Both the position numbers and the translations under genes were made by a program. A stretch of 64,000 nucleotides of DNA. Source: Bog-473 sp963840435 (GTDB taxonomy: Bacteria; Actinomycetota; Acidimicrobiia; Acidimicrobiales; RAAP-2). The stretch spans positions 1 to 64,000 of the forward strand of contig CAWIYY010000017.1 in assembly GCA_963840435.1 (NCBI GenBank), in the 5' to 3' direction. Position 1 is the stretch's first letter. The number at the start of each line of letters is the position of its first letter. The notes beneath the pieces are model-generated. The model was not told where the DNA came from. It made no database searches and worked only from the letters and a program-made list of their open reading frames with translations. Positions 18,165 to 27,808 of this stretch are shown here, piece after piece.

Positions 18165-18656
18165 TCACCAAGTGGGATGGCACGGGAGGAAGGGGCCGCC
18201 GAGGTCCTCAGGCCCAGCCGGATGTCCCGTGCGCTGTCGGAGTTCGGCGACGATGCGTCGAGCGAGAGGGTCGCAGCCAACGCTGGCGAGGTGCTCCAGG
18301 AGTAGGTCGGCGGCGCGACGGACGTCGCCACCGCCAGCGCTGCGGACCACTTCGATGTGGTGGCGTTCCCAGTTCATCTGGTGACCACTGATGGGGCTCG
18401 GGGCTGCCTGTGTGATGGCGTCGAGATCGGCGACGGCGAGCCCGAACGATGGATCGGCGCTGATCGCATGACGTAATGCGGTCACAGTTTCGGCCGAGCC
18501 CACGGCCTGCTGTGCCTGGCGATAGAAGGCGGCCGCCTGCTTGTTGGCGGTGACGACTCGACCGTGGTCCTCGACCGCGGGCCCGTCGGAGACCGGTTGG
18601 CCTCCCCGGCTGGTGGGTTGTTGGTGATCTTGCTGCATGGCTCTCAGGTTGGGCAT
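18165..18656 (-). CDS. Conserved-looking hypothetical protein with helical repeat character
   Basis: 163 aa from ATG 18656 (ATG 18638 is possible). The middle part AETVTALRHAISADPSFGLA and the end VRRAADLLLEHLASVGCDPL are helix pairs that resemble a tetratricopeptide-type solenoid. No catalytic motif is seen. It lies 132 bases downstream of the SARP regulator gene on the same strand and could be its companion. Confidence 0.5.
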   Translation of the reverse strand: MPNLRAMQQDHQQPTSRGGQPVSDGPAVEDHGRVVTANKQAAAFYRQAQQAVGSAETVTALRHAISADPSFGLAVADLDAITQAAPSPISGHQMNWERHHIEVVRSAGGGDVRRAADLLLEHLASVGCDPLARRIVAELRQRTGHPAGPEDLGGPFLPCHPTW

Positions 18657-18788
18657 CCGGCCTGAGGCCGCTCTGAGGTGACGCTGAGGTGAGCCGGCGG
18701 GCGCAAGTAGCTGAGGCCTGGCTCCAAAAAGGTTCCGCGCTTCGGTTGCACCAGGGCCGTGCAAATGATGGCTCTGGGGAGCGGACGT

Positions 18789-21700
18789 TCAGATGGCGGC
18801 CGGAGTCAGGCGAGCCGCCAGCGCCAGGAGATCTGGCTCGTCGGTGAGAGAGCGATGCGCCGGACCTTGGGTTCGCTGCTGCGCAAGTGTGATGAAATTT
18901 TCGGCGTTGTGCTGGGTGGGATCAGCAATCGCCTTCGCGGCGACCAGGGCGGAATCCGCGAGGAGTTGGGTTTCTGGATCCGCGATCGTCCCAGCAGCAC
19001 TGACTGCGTCCGCCGCGAAGATGACAGCGGCATCGGGTTGACCTGTACCGAGCGCCCACCAGGCCAGACCCGCGAGCACTCGGGGATGACCGGCGGGAAT
19101 GTCTGCATCTCGGTAGCGGTCTGCCGCGGTGTCGAGCAAACCTTTGGCCCGGACCAGATCACCAAGGCGTCGCGCGACTGCTGCTTGGCCAACGATGGCG
19201 TCTGCGGACAACCATGGGTTGAACGAACAGCCGATAGCCTCTTGGTAGAGATCGTCGGCTGCGGCGTCATCGCCTTGCCTACACCGCAGAGAAGCGAGAG
19301 CGACCAGAGCAGCGTTCAGGTATGGGTGTTCCTCCGTCGCCCGGCAGCGCTCTAGGAGCACTTCGTAGGTCACTGATGCGCCTTCGATATCTCCCTTCGC
19401 CGCGATGATGCCGGCGAGAGCGTTCAGTGAATTGACCACCAACAGGACTTCCCCTACTGCATCGAAGCGCTGAATGCTCGAACGGGCCGCCGCCTCGGCC
19501 TCGTCGAGACGCCCAAACGAGGCCATATTCCAGCTGACCAGCATGTCGTGCGCACCGAGCAGCCAACCCTGCTCGTCGGACTCCAGCAGCTCCCGCGCTT
19601 CAGCCAGGGTTTCTATGGAGCGACTGAATTCGTAGGCGCGTATCAGAACCGTCGCTCCGAGCAACAGCGCTTCCGCTAGGCGAACCCGGTCGACGCCAGA
19701 CCTCAAAACCGCAATGGCCTGGTCGCACTCGACGACTCCTGACGCGGGGCTTGACGATATGCCGACGAAGTAGCCGTGCCAGGCCTGGGCGGTGGCGTGC
19801 AGCTCGGCACGGCCCTGCCCCGCGGCACTTAACGCGCCGGCCAGCCAACGCGCACCTTCGGCGAAGTCGCTGTTGACGAACCACAACCACGCCATTCCAG
19901 AGACCATCGAAAGCGCCGCATCAATGTCGCTGGTGTCCAGGTGCCAATCGAGCGCGACCTTCAGATTCGCCAACTCGGGGGTCAGGCGGGCCTGCCACAC
20001 TGATGCTCCGGTACCTCGGAGACGCCCGTTGGCGTTCTCGGCGAACTGGCGGTAGTAGGCCGCATGCCTGGCGCGCACTATGTCGGCCTCGTCGGAGTCA
20101 TCGAGGCGGTCGGCGCCGTACTGCCATAGCGTCTGCAGCTGGGAGAACCTCGTCTCGCCCGCGATTGGGGCCATCACGAGCGATTTATCCACCAGCCGGC
20201 TCAACACGTCGAGGACATCGTCCTTTGGCACTTTCTCGTCAGCGCAGACAGACTCGATCGCGTCGAGCTCGCAGCCGCCGACGAAGACGGACAGACGAGC
20301 GAACAGGCGACGCTCGTCGTCAAAAAGGAGGTCGTAGCTCCAGTCCACGACCGCACGCAGGGTTCGTTGGCGGGGCAGTGCGGTGCGAGCACCGCGACTG
20401 AGCAGTGCGAAGCGGTCGTCAAGACGCTCGGCCAGGGTCGTCAGGGGGAGGGCCCGGAGGCGGGCGGCTGCCAGCTCGATCGCCAGGGGCAGGCCGTCGA
20501 GCCGGCGGCAGATACTGTCGATCACCGCTTCCGCCGGTCCGCCAGGGTCGAAGCCTGGTTGCACCGCACGAGCACGATCCCCGAAGAGCTCGACCGCGTC
20601 CGACGGCACCAGGCCGACGACGGGAATGAGGAACTCGCCGGGAACTCCAAGGGGCTCGCGACTGGTGGCCACCAGCCGGAGGCCGGGCAGAGCCCCGACC
20701 AGTGCCTGGGCGAGGGCAGCCGCCTCGTCGATGACGTGTTCGCAGTTGTCGAGCACGACAACAAGGGAGCGCCCGGTGAGGTGGCGGGCGATGAGCTCCG
20801 CGGTGGATCCAGAGGGCTGGTCATCGCCCAGAGCGGGCCCCGAGGCGCCGAGGGCCGCAGCCGCGACCGGGGCGACGGCTGCGGGATCGGTGACACCCGC
20901 GAGCTCCACCAGCCATGCGCCACCGGAGTGCTGGTCGCGACGGTGCGCCGCAGCCGCAACCGCTAGGCGAGTCTTACCGACCCCGCCAGGGCCGATCAAC
21001 GTGACGAGCCGGCTGGAGTCAATCGCTTGGTCCATCTGTTCCAGTTCGGTGTGGCGCCCTCGGAAGCTGCTCAGTGGTTCAGGCAGGTTGCCTGGCAGCG
21101 ATGGCATCGACGGCGCACGCGCTGGTGCCGGTTGCTCTGCGGCGAGGGACGGATCGTGGTCAAGGATGCGGGCCTCCAAGTCACGCAGAGAAGATCCGGG
21201 GTCGATCCCGAGCTCGTCGACCAGGCGGTCACGGATCTCGCTGAAGGCACGTAGCGCTTCGGCTTGGCGCCCAGCCCGGTAGAGGGCCACCATGAGCAGC
21301 TCCCATAGGCGTTCGCGGAGCGAGTGCTCACGGCACAGCGCTTCCAGCTCGCCGACCAGCTCGTTGTGATGGCCGAGCCCCAGGTCTGCTTCGACTCGGT
21401 ACTCCGTCGCCACCAGGGCTAACTCGTTGAGATGGGCCCGTTCGGCGTCGGCAAAGCCTGCGTAGGCGAATTCGGACAGCGGCTCGCCCCGGCGCAACCT
21501 GAGGGCGTCACCAAGTACGGCGGACGCCGAGGCGAGCTCACCCTCGGCGCTCAGACGTCGACCTTCGGCTACCAGGTCTTCGAACCGGGCTGCGTCCAGG
21601 TCACTGGCACTCACATCGAGCGCATAGCCGGATTCGGAGGTGACAATGGACGAGGCTCCGAGAGTTCGGCGCAGCTGGACGACGTGCGCCTGCAAGGCGT

Positions 21701-21887
21701 TGGCTGGTTTGGCGGTCTGCCCGTCGCCCCACAGCTGGTCGATCAGACGGTCGGCGCTGACCGGACTGCCTCGGTTCAGTGCCAGGAGAGCCAGAAGGGC
21801 CCGCTGCTTTGCCCCGCGAATCGGTATGGCCACACCCCCTTTGACCACCTCGAACTCGCCGAAGAGCTTCACTTCCACCGCCCCCAC
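18789..21887 (-). CDS. SARP/AfsR-type transcriptional regulator (BTAD + NB-ARC + TPR)
   Basis: 1032 aa. An N-terminal OmpR-like winged helix (KLFGEFEVVKGGVAIPIRGA then KQRALLALLALNRG) is followed by a bacterial transcriptional activation domain to about residue 250. The NB-ARC ATPase has Walker A LIGPGGVGKTRLAVAAAAH near residue 297 and LVVVLDNCEHVID as Walker B. The remaining 450 residues are TPR-like helices. Such proteins are ATP-switched activators of secondary metabolism or export genes. It is divergent from the ABC exporter at 22011, with 123 bases between starts, which is its most likely target. Confidence 0.92.
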   Translation of the reverse strand: MGAVEVKLFGEFEVVKGGVAIPIRGAKQRALLALLALNRGSPVSADRLIDQLWGDGQTAKPANALQAHVVQLRRTLGASSIVTSESGYALDVSASDLDAARFEDLVAEGRRLSAEGELASASAVLGDALRLRRGEPLSEFAYAGFADAERAHLNELALVATEYRVEADLGLGHHNELVGELEALCREHSLRERLWELLMVALYRAGRQAEALRAFSEIRDRLVDELGIDPGSSLRDLEARILDHDPSLAAEQPAPARAPSMPSLPGNLPEPLSSFRGRHTELEQMDQAIDSSRLVTLIGPGGVGKTRLAVAAAAHRRDQHSGGAWLVELAGVTDPAAVAPVAAAALGASGPALGDDQPSGSTAELIARHLTGRSLVVVLDNCEHVIDEAAALAQALVGALPGLRLVATSREPLGVPGEFLIPVVGLVPSDAVELFGDRARAVQPGFDPGGPAEAVIDSICRRLDGLPLAIELAAARLRALPLTTLAERLDDRFALLSRGARTALPRQRTLRAVVDWSYDLLFDDERRLFARLSVFVGGCELDAIESVCADEKVPKDDVLDVLSRLVDKSLVMAPIAGETRFSQLQTLWQYGADRLDDSDEADIVRARHAAYYRQFAENANGRLRGTGASVWQARLTPELANLKVALDWHLDTSDIDAALSMVSGMAWLWFVNSDFAEGARWLAGALSAAGQGRAELHATAQAWHGYFVGISSSPASGVVECDQAIAVLRSGVDRVRLAEALLLGATVLIRAYEFSRSIETLAEARELLESDEQGWLLGAHDMLVSWNMASFGRLDEAEAAARSSIQRFDAVGEVLLVVNSLNALAGIIAAKGDIEGASVTYEVLLERCRATEEHPYLNAALVALASLRCRQGDDAAADDLYQEAIGCSFNPWLSADAIVGQAAVARRLGDLVRAKGLLDTAADRYRDADIPAGHPRVLAGLAWWALGTGQPDAAVIFAADAVSAAGTIADPETQLLADSALVAAKAIADPTQHNAENFITLAQQRTQGPAHRSLTDEPDLLALAARLTPAAI

Positions 21888-22010
21888 GGTACGACCGATG
21901 ACCAGGTCCAGCGTGCTTGAGCCGACCAGCCCGCCTCAGGGCCACGTCAGCGGGACCTCAGGCCCTCAGCGCAGGCTGCTTCCCAGACCGAATCGAGGAA
22001 AGGAAGCACC

Positions 22011-22940
22011 ATGATCGAGGCAACGCAGCTGACCAAGCGCTACGGCAAGACCGTGGCGGTCAACGAGGTCTCCTTTACGGTCCGGCCCGGGCAGGTGACC
22101 GGATTCCTCGGCCCCAACGGGGCCGGCAAGTCGACCACCATGCGCATGATCCTGGGCCTCGACGCCCCGACTTCGGGCGAAGTCCGGGTGGGCGGCAAAC
22201 CTTACTGCCAGCTGGCGGACCCCCTGCGCTCGGTGGGGGCGCTCTTGGACGCCAAAGCCATCGTCGGTGGCCGCAGTGCCGCCAACCACCTCATGTGGCT
22301 GGCCGACAGCAACGGCATCGCCCGCCGCCGGGTGGCCGAGGTGCTCGACATCGTCGGACTCAGCGACGTGGCGGGAAAGAGGGTGGGGACATTCTCGCTC
22401 GGCATGAACCAGCGGCTGGGCATTGCCGCCGCCCTGCTTGGCGACCCCGAGACGGTCATGTTCGACGAGCCGATCAACGGGCTCGACCCCGAGGGCATCC
22501 TCTGGATCCGCAACCTGATGAAGTCCCTCGCAGCAGAGGGCCGCACAGTGTTCCTCTCGAGCCATCTCATGAGCGAGATGGCCCAGACCGCCGATCACCT
22601 GATCGTGATCGGTCGGGGCCGCATCATCGCCGACGCCGGCACCGATGAGTTCATCAACCGGCACACGGCCCCGAGCGTCCGGGTCCGGGCCGTGGAACAG
22701 ACCGATCTGGCCGAGGCCCTGACCCAGCGCGGCGCCCTGATCGAGTGTGGATCAGACGGCGCCATGGTCGTGACCGGGATGGACCCCGCCGCCATCGGAG
22801 GAGCCGCGTGCTCCCACGACATCACCCTGATCGAGCTGGCCCCACTGGGATCGTCGCTCGAAGAGGCGTATTTCGACCTGACCAAGGACCAAACCGACTA
22901 CCACGCCGGCCAGTTGGTCGACGCAACCAAAGGAGCCTGA
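22011..22940 (+). CDS. ABC transporter ATP-binding protein (DrrA/NatA-like)
   Basis: 309 aa. Walker A is GPNGAGKSTTM near residue 38, the signature is SLGMNQRLGIAAALLGDP, and Walker B is ETVMFDEPINGLDPEG with the H-loop at FLSSHLMSEM. The long C-terminal part is typical of antibiotic or polysaccharide ABC-2 exporters. ATG lies 8 bases after GGAAAGGA. It ends one base before the permease gene and so forms a two-subunit exporter with it. Confidence 0.92.
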   Translation: MIEATQLTKRYGKTVAVNEVSFTVRPGQVTGFLGPNGAGKSTTMRMILGLDAPTSGEVRVGGKPYCQLADPLRSVGALLDAKAIVGGRSAANHLMWLADSNGIARRRVAEVLDIVGLSDVAGKRVGTFSLGMNQRLGIAAALLGDPETVMFDEPINGLDPEGILWIRNLMKSLAAEGRTVFLSSHLMSEMAQTADHLIVIGRGRIIADAGTDEFINRHTAPSVRVRAVEQTDLAEALTQRGALIECGSDGAMVVTGMDPAAIGGAACSHDITLIELAPLGSSLEEAYFDLTKDQTDYHAGQLVDATKGA

Positions 22941-22941
22941 C

Positions 22942-23772
22942 ATGAGCACTGCGACCCACACCATCGATACGACTCACTTCACACCCCCGGCGGCGCCGGT
23001 GCGGACTCCCAGGACCCGCAGGATTGCCAAGGCAGAGTGGACCAAGCTGCGTACCCTGCCCTCCACCTGGCGGACAGTGGTCATGGCCATTGTCATCTCG
23101 GTTGCCCTGGGATCGATCCTCTGCGTCTCCCAAGTCCAACAGTGGACGAAGATGACAGCGGGGCAGCGCCAGATGTTCGACCCCACGGCTTGTTCCCTCT
23201 TTGGTGTCGTTTTCGTCGGTGCCGTGCTGCTTGCAGCACTTGGGGTACGGGCCATGACTGCGGAGTACGTCACGGGGATGATCCGGTCCACCTTTGCTGC
23301 TACGCCCGCGAGGCGGCGGGTACTGGCAGCAAAGGCTGGGGTCATTGCCGCGTTCGTGTTCCCGGTGGCGCTGCTGGCGGGCGGGGTTAGCTTTGAAGCC
23401 GGCCAGAAGATCTTCACCGGCAAGCACCTCGAAGTGACCTTCGCTCATCCCGGCGTCCTCCAAGCGGTGGTCTTCGGTGCCCTGGCAGTGAGCCTTATTG
23501 CTGTCATCGGGGTCGGACTCGGCGGCCTTATCCGACACACCGCAGCGGCGACTACCGCACTGGTGCTCGTCATCGTCGGGGGCGTGACTCTCGGCCAGCT
23601 GCTTCCGGCCGGCCTCCGTCAGTACGTGCCCGGGACCGCACTCCAGGCCGCGGTGACGGTCAATCACACGGCGGGACTCTTGAGGCCAGGTGCTGCGGTC
23701 TTGGTCCTCGGCGTCTACGCCGCTGCCGCCCTGGCGGCGGCCTCGATCCGGATGTCGCACCGCGACGCCTGA
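22942..23772 (+). CDS. ABC-2-type transporter permease
   Basis: 276 aa with about six membrane segments, including TVVMAIVISVALGSIL, VVFVGAVLLAALGVRAM and VVFGALAVSLIAVIGVGLGG. The loop EYVTGMIRSTFAATPARRRV after the second helix is a recurrent feature of actinobacterial ABC-2 permeases. It begins one base after the ATPase stop. Together they would export a small hydrophobic compound; the substrate is unknown. Confidence 0.9.
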   Translation: MSTATHTIDTTHFTPPAAPVRTPRTRRIAKAEWTKLRTLPSTWRTVVMAIVISVALGSILCVSQVQQWTKMTAGQRQMFDPTACSLFGVVFVGAVLLAALGVRAMTAEYVTGMIRSTFAATPARRRVLAAKAGVIAAFVFPVALLAGGVSFEAGQKIFTGKHLEVTFAHPGVLQAVVFGALAVSLIAVIGVGLGGLIRHTAAATTALVLVIVGGVTLGQLLPAGLRQYVPGTALQAAVTVNHTAGLLRPGAAVLVLGVYAAAALAAASIRMSHRDA

Positions 23773-23835
23773 TCCACAAAGCGCACAGATCGACCGGCAC
23801 CGGGTCCAACGGATCTCAATCGACTGGAGAAGTCA

Positions 23836-24543
23836 ATGAACCACGCCTTACGAACCCGCCAACGAATGTTCGCACTCGCTCTTCCCCTCACCGCAGTTCT
23901 CTACATCGGGGCCGAGAGTATCGATCCAAAGGGCACCGACCAGATAGTCGCGACGACGGCCGTAGCGCTCAAAGTGTTGCCGATCGCAGCAAAGCACCAT
24001 ACGCAGCTCTCTATCTCCAGCTCGCTCACCGAGCTGGCTCTCGGCACCCTGATCATCTCCTATGGCGCAATCGCCATGCTGATCCGAAGTCGTGGATCCT
24101 CGGCTGCTACCTTCGCGGTTCTGATCGGCGGGGTCGGTGCCTTCTGCGGTGTCGTCGCCAACGTCCTTGGCGGCATCAATCTTGCAGCCGCAGCGACAGC
24201 TCATGTGCCGCGCGATGCGGCTGCTCGGCTTCTGGTTGCCAACTTCAATTCGGGACCTGGCCAGGCATTCACCGACGTCTACGCCCTCAGCGAGTTCGTG
24301 GCGCCGATCATCATGGGAGTCGCCCTCTGGCGCAGCGGTCGCGTACCACGTTGGCTCGCAGTCCTCTTCGCGTTGGGTTTCGAGCTTGCCGAACAGACGG
24401 CGTCCGCCGGTATCGCCAAGGTCGTTCTGCAGATGGCGCCGTTCGCGCTAGCGATGGTCCTGCTCTCAGTTCGCATCTGGCGAGCGGCCGACCGAGTTGC
24501 GCGAATCGGTGGTGATCATGAGCCGACGCTCGCAACCGCCTGA
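23836..24543 (+). CDS. Integral membrane protein (DUF4386-like)
   Basis: 235 aa with six or seven hydrophobic helices. The first is LALPLTAVLYIGAESI, followed by a soluble loop, and later IMGVALWRSGRVPRWLAVLF matches the short basic loop seen in DUF4386 proteins. It lies 63 bases after the ABC permease gene and may be a third member of that operon. No enzymatic motif is visible. Confidence 0.65.
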   Translation: MNHALRTRQRMFALALPLTAVLYIGAESIDPKGTDQIVATTAVALKVLPIAAKHHTQLSISSSLTELALGTLIISYGAIAMLIRSRGSSAATFAVLIGGVGAFCGVVANVLGGINLAAAATAHVPRDAAARLLVANFNSGPGQAFTDVYALSEFVAPIIMGVALWRSGRVPRWLAVLFALGFELAEQTASAGIAKVVLQMAPFALAMVLLSVRIWRAADRVARIGGDHEPTLATA

Positions 24544-24962
24544 CGTGGGAACGGAGGGCAGTGGACGAAATGGCTTTGCTCCGTCGTACTGCTTCCGAGT
24601 TCGTGCGTCGACCCGCCGGCGTCAGGCCCGGTTAGCTATCGCGGCCGACCCAAGCGCGGAATGGACGGTGCCGGACCTGATCAACCACGGTGTCCGTAAA
24701 AGCTTCGAGGCGGTGTTCGGACTCGACGGCGACACCTGAGGGTCGACGACTCCACTGGCTTCGTGCGGCGGCATGCGCGGTCGAGGTGGCAGATCGTCTG
24801 CGCCGGCGAGACAAGGTTGGTCGTCGTTGGGCTTCAATCGATAGGTTCATCACATCCGATGGGTGTGAGGCCCGTGGCCATCCCGTCGACACTGATGCGT
24901 GTGCTGGTACTGATGCTGAAAGCAAAGTTAGGCCTAGACGCAGCTGAGTGGCAGTGCGATCG
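24544..24962. other. Intergenic region between convergent genes, 419 bases
   Basis: No gene is supported. A weak open frame ending RKSFEAVFGLDGDT on the + strand could be a fragment of something, but neither start nor homology can be shown. I saw no clear terminator hairpin. Confidence 0.35.
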
Positions 24963-25964
24963 TCAGAGGAATGTCATGCGGGTCACTTCCTGCTCGCCTT
25001 GGGCGAATCCGGCGCGGGCGGAGGGGATGCGGGTCGCCGGATCCATCTGGTTCGTGCCCATTGCGGCTTGAGAATCGGCGTCCGGAGTGATCACCTCGAC
25101 GCGGCTGCCCTGCCTACGCAGCGCCTCAACCTGGCCATCCAGGTCCATACCCCATTCCGGTGGTCGGCGAATGCCCTCGAACTGGCCTTCTGGTAGCGGG
25201 CCAGTTCGTCCGCCGAACGGCGAGAGCACCACGACATTTGCATAGCCCGAGGCGAGGTCGGCGTTTTCCGGGGAGCGCACCCCGCCGTTTATGTAATGAG
25301 TGCCGTTGATACTGATCGTGGGAGACGATCCCGGCAGCGCAGTGCCCGCGGTGACCGCGTCCACCAAATCGACGCCCGAATCGCGGTCGAAAGCAGCCAA
25401 CTCGCCGGTGTGGGCGTTCACGGCCACTACGATCATCAGCCGGTCCGGCCATTCATGGCGTGGCAACCGGGCGGCTACTACGGCGCGGTGCTGTCCCGCC
25501 GTGGATCCGAGTATGGAGTCGCTCTCCAACCCGAATGCGCCCATCGCACGTTGTAGATCTGCAGCCGAAGTGGCGGTGGCGGAGATGGCTCTCATCCGCT
25601 CTTCCACCATGGCCCTCGGCAAGGCCGCCGGTCGTTCGCTGTTCTGTGTGACCGGTCGAACGGGCGGGGACAGCACCGAGGCGAACAATTCGGCCGGCGG
25701 AAGGCCGCTGCGCACCTGGGCTGCCGCAGTGGCACCAGACGACGTGCCGATCACCAAATCGGCAGCCTCTGTCATATCGAGACCAGCTTCGGCCAGTCCT
25801 GCGATGATCCCGATCTCCCAGGCATTTCCGGCAGCCCCACCACCACCGAGAACCAGAGCAACGTTGTGAGCAACCTGCGAGCGAGAGGTATTTCGCGCCG
25901 GGTCAGGCGTGAAGGATCGAGCGTTGCTCCCGGTCGACGGGAGCGATTCGTGAAACTGTGACAT
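24963..25964 (-). CDS. Patatin-like phospholipase, catalytic Asp replaced by Asn
   Basis: 333 aa. The oxyanion-hole loop LVLGGGGAAGNAWEIGIIAG starts near residue 38, and the nucleophile elbow GTSSG follows at about residue 88. The second dyad motif, DGG in active patatins, reads YINGGVRSPENADLA (codon AAC). Family members cleave acyl esters of phospholipids. Without the Asp this copy may be inactive, weakly active or a binding protein. It has no close partner, and 600 bases of apparently empty DNA lie upstream. Confidence 0.85.
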   Translation of the reverse strand: MSQFHESLPSTGSNARSFTPDPARNTSRSQVAHNVALVLGGGGAAGNAWEIGIIAGLAEAGLDMTEAADLVIGTSSGATAAAQVRSGLPPAELFASVLSPPVRPVTQNSERPAALPRAMVEERMRAISATATSAADLQRAMGAFGLESDSILGSTAGQHRAVVAARLPRHEWPDRLMIVVAVNAHTGELAAFDRDSGVDLVDAVTAGTALPGSSPTISINGTHYINGGVRSPENADLASGYANVVVLSPFGGRTGPLPEGQFEGIRRPPEWGMDLDGQVEALRRQGSRVEVITPDADSQAAMGTNQMDPATRIPSARAGFAQGEQEVTRMTFL

Positions 25965-26568
25965 GTCTTGGTCCCTTTCAGGGCATCCGAGATGCGGGCA
26001 CCCGAGGACCGATGACGACGGAGCTCTAGCAGCTCCAGCGCGAAGGGTTGAGCACCCGACTGTGAACGAAAAGAATCGGACTCACCTCCTTCGACCGTGC
26101 GCTGCGGAAGCGCTGTTGAACGAACTCGACGTGAAATTAGTCGAGTAAGGAGCTCAGCCGCAACCGGCGAAGCAGTTGTCGCTTTGATTCACGTTGAGGG
26201 TGAGTCGCCGAGTTGCGACCGCGGCCGGGTCGCTCGTGGTTCGCTCGTCCCGAGCATCGCTGCCCTCAGAGTTGTACCGGAGGGAAGGGTGTAGTTGCGG
26301 CCTGACTCTCCGGGTCTCGACCTCTCCGACCTGATCACGGCTCACACGCGACTCCGAGGTGCGGGCGGCCCAGTGATCCGGGTCGACGTCCCGGCCCTCT
26401 ACCAGCCGACCGACCTCGGTCGGAAGTCGGGATCGCCGCCAGCTTGTGGAGCGTCACTGAACTGGCTTGAAATCCACCTTTCTGGCTCCCTTCACTGTGC
26501 GGGCGAGCGCGTGGGTTGAGTTCGTGACTTCGTGCGCTCCCGGTCGGACGGTGGGACGATAGAAAGGG
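25965..26568. other. Divergent intergenic region, about 600 bases
   Basis: It separates the patatin gene (-) from the terpene-cyclase-fold gene (+). No open frame here shows a family match or ribosome site. The region must hold both promoters, but I could not place them. Confidence 0.35.
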
Positions 26569-27534
26569 ATGAGCGAATCCTTCGCAACCATCGAATGGCT
26601 TCTCGACTCGGACGCTTCGATCCGCTGGCAGGTACAACGCGATCTGCTCGACGCCCCTGAGTCGGAGTGGCAAGCGGAGCGGGCCAGGGTGGAGACCGCT
26701 GGGTTTGGAGCCCGACTTCTCTCCTGCGAGGACCCGGATGGACAGTGGGCCGGAGGAGCCTTTGTCCCACGCGAATTCGACTGGCGCGAATGGACGGAGA
26801 TCGGCCAGCCATGGACCGCCACGAGCTTCTCGTTGACCCAACTGCGCGAGTTCGGCCTTGATCCCTCATGCGAGAGCGCCAAACGTGCTGTTGCCTTGAT
26901 TGGTGCCAACTCTCGGTGGGACGAGGGTGCCCAGCCCTACTGGAACGGCGAGGTCGAAGAATGCATCAACGGCCGGACCGTTGCCGACGGCGCCTACTTC
27001 GGCGTCGACGTCTCCTCCATCGTCTCCAGGCTGCTGGACGACCGCCTCGACGACGGAGGATGGAATTGCGAGAGGATCAACGGCTCGGTTCGTTCATCGT
27101 TCGCTACCACACTCAACGTGTTGGAAGGGCTTCTCGAATACGAGCGGGCCACTGGCGGCACCCCGGTCTCCCGAGAGGCGCGGGCCTCGGGTGAGGAGTA
27201 CCTCCTGGAACGCCGCCTTTTCCGTCGCCTCAGCACTCGGGAACCGGCAGAGGAGAAGTTTCTGCTCCTTTCCCATCCGAACCGATGGCACTACGACGTC
27301 CTCCGGGCGTTGGATCACTTCCGCGCGGCTGCCGTATTGACCGGAACGGGGCCGGATCCGAGACTGGCCGAGGCCGCCGCGCACGTTCGTTCCAAGCGAA
27401 CCGACAAAGGAAACTGGCTTCTCGACTGGAGGCCGCCTGGCCGGGTCTGGTTCGAGATCGACGATGGTATCGGACAACCGTCTCGCTGGCTGACCTTGCG
27501 GGCGTTACGCGTACTCCAATGGTGGGCGGGATAG
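26569..27534 (+). CDS. Terpenoid-cyclase/squalene-cyclase-fold hypothetical protein
   Basis: 321 aa. Repeated helix pairs with Gly-Trp turns (DGQWAGGAFVP, DDGGWNCERIN and GNWLLDWR) match the (alpha/alpha) barrel seen in prenyltransferase and squalene-cyclase-like proteins. The acidic DxDD catalytic motif of true cyclases is absent, so this is probably one of the stand-alone soluble relatives. Several actinobacteria carry such proteins with no known role. It starts at ATG 26569 and stands alone. Confidence 0.6.
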   Translation: MSESFATIEWLLDSDASIRWQVQRDLLDAPESEWQAERARVETAGFGARLLSCEDPDGQWAGGAFVPREFDWREWTEIGQPWTATSFSLTQLREFGLDPSCESAKRAVALIGANSRWDEGAQPYWNGEVEECINGRTVADGAYFGVDVSSIVSRLLDDRLDDGGWNCERINGSVRSSFATTLNVLEGLLEYERATGGTPVSREARASGEEYLLERRLFRRLSTREPAEEKFLLLSHPNRWHYDVLRALDHFRAAAVLTGTGPDPRLAEAAAHVRSKRTDKGNWLLDWRPPGRVWFEIDDGIGQPSRWLTLRALRVLQWWAG

Positions 27535-27808
27535 TTTCCAGGGCCAGGCGACCGTCCACGCGAGACTCGACCGCCCACGCCATTTCGGCGACGCTCCTCG
27601 GTCGCCTCTGCCCTCCGGGACTGGGCGCAGAGACTCGATCAACCACGCAGGCTGGCGAACTTGTCGTCCACCTTGGAGACCACCTACACGCTTCAACGGC
27701 GGGACGCGCGTTTCCCTTGTCCGTCTACTCGAAGGTGTGCTGCAACAGCCCCTTTCTTCTCGCGTCGCTCATGACATAAGAGCGAACCCCTAGAACCCTT
27801 CGTTCTGG

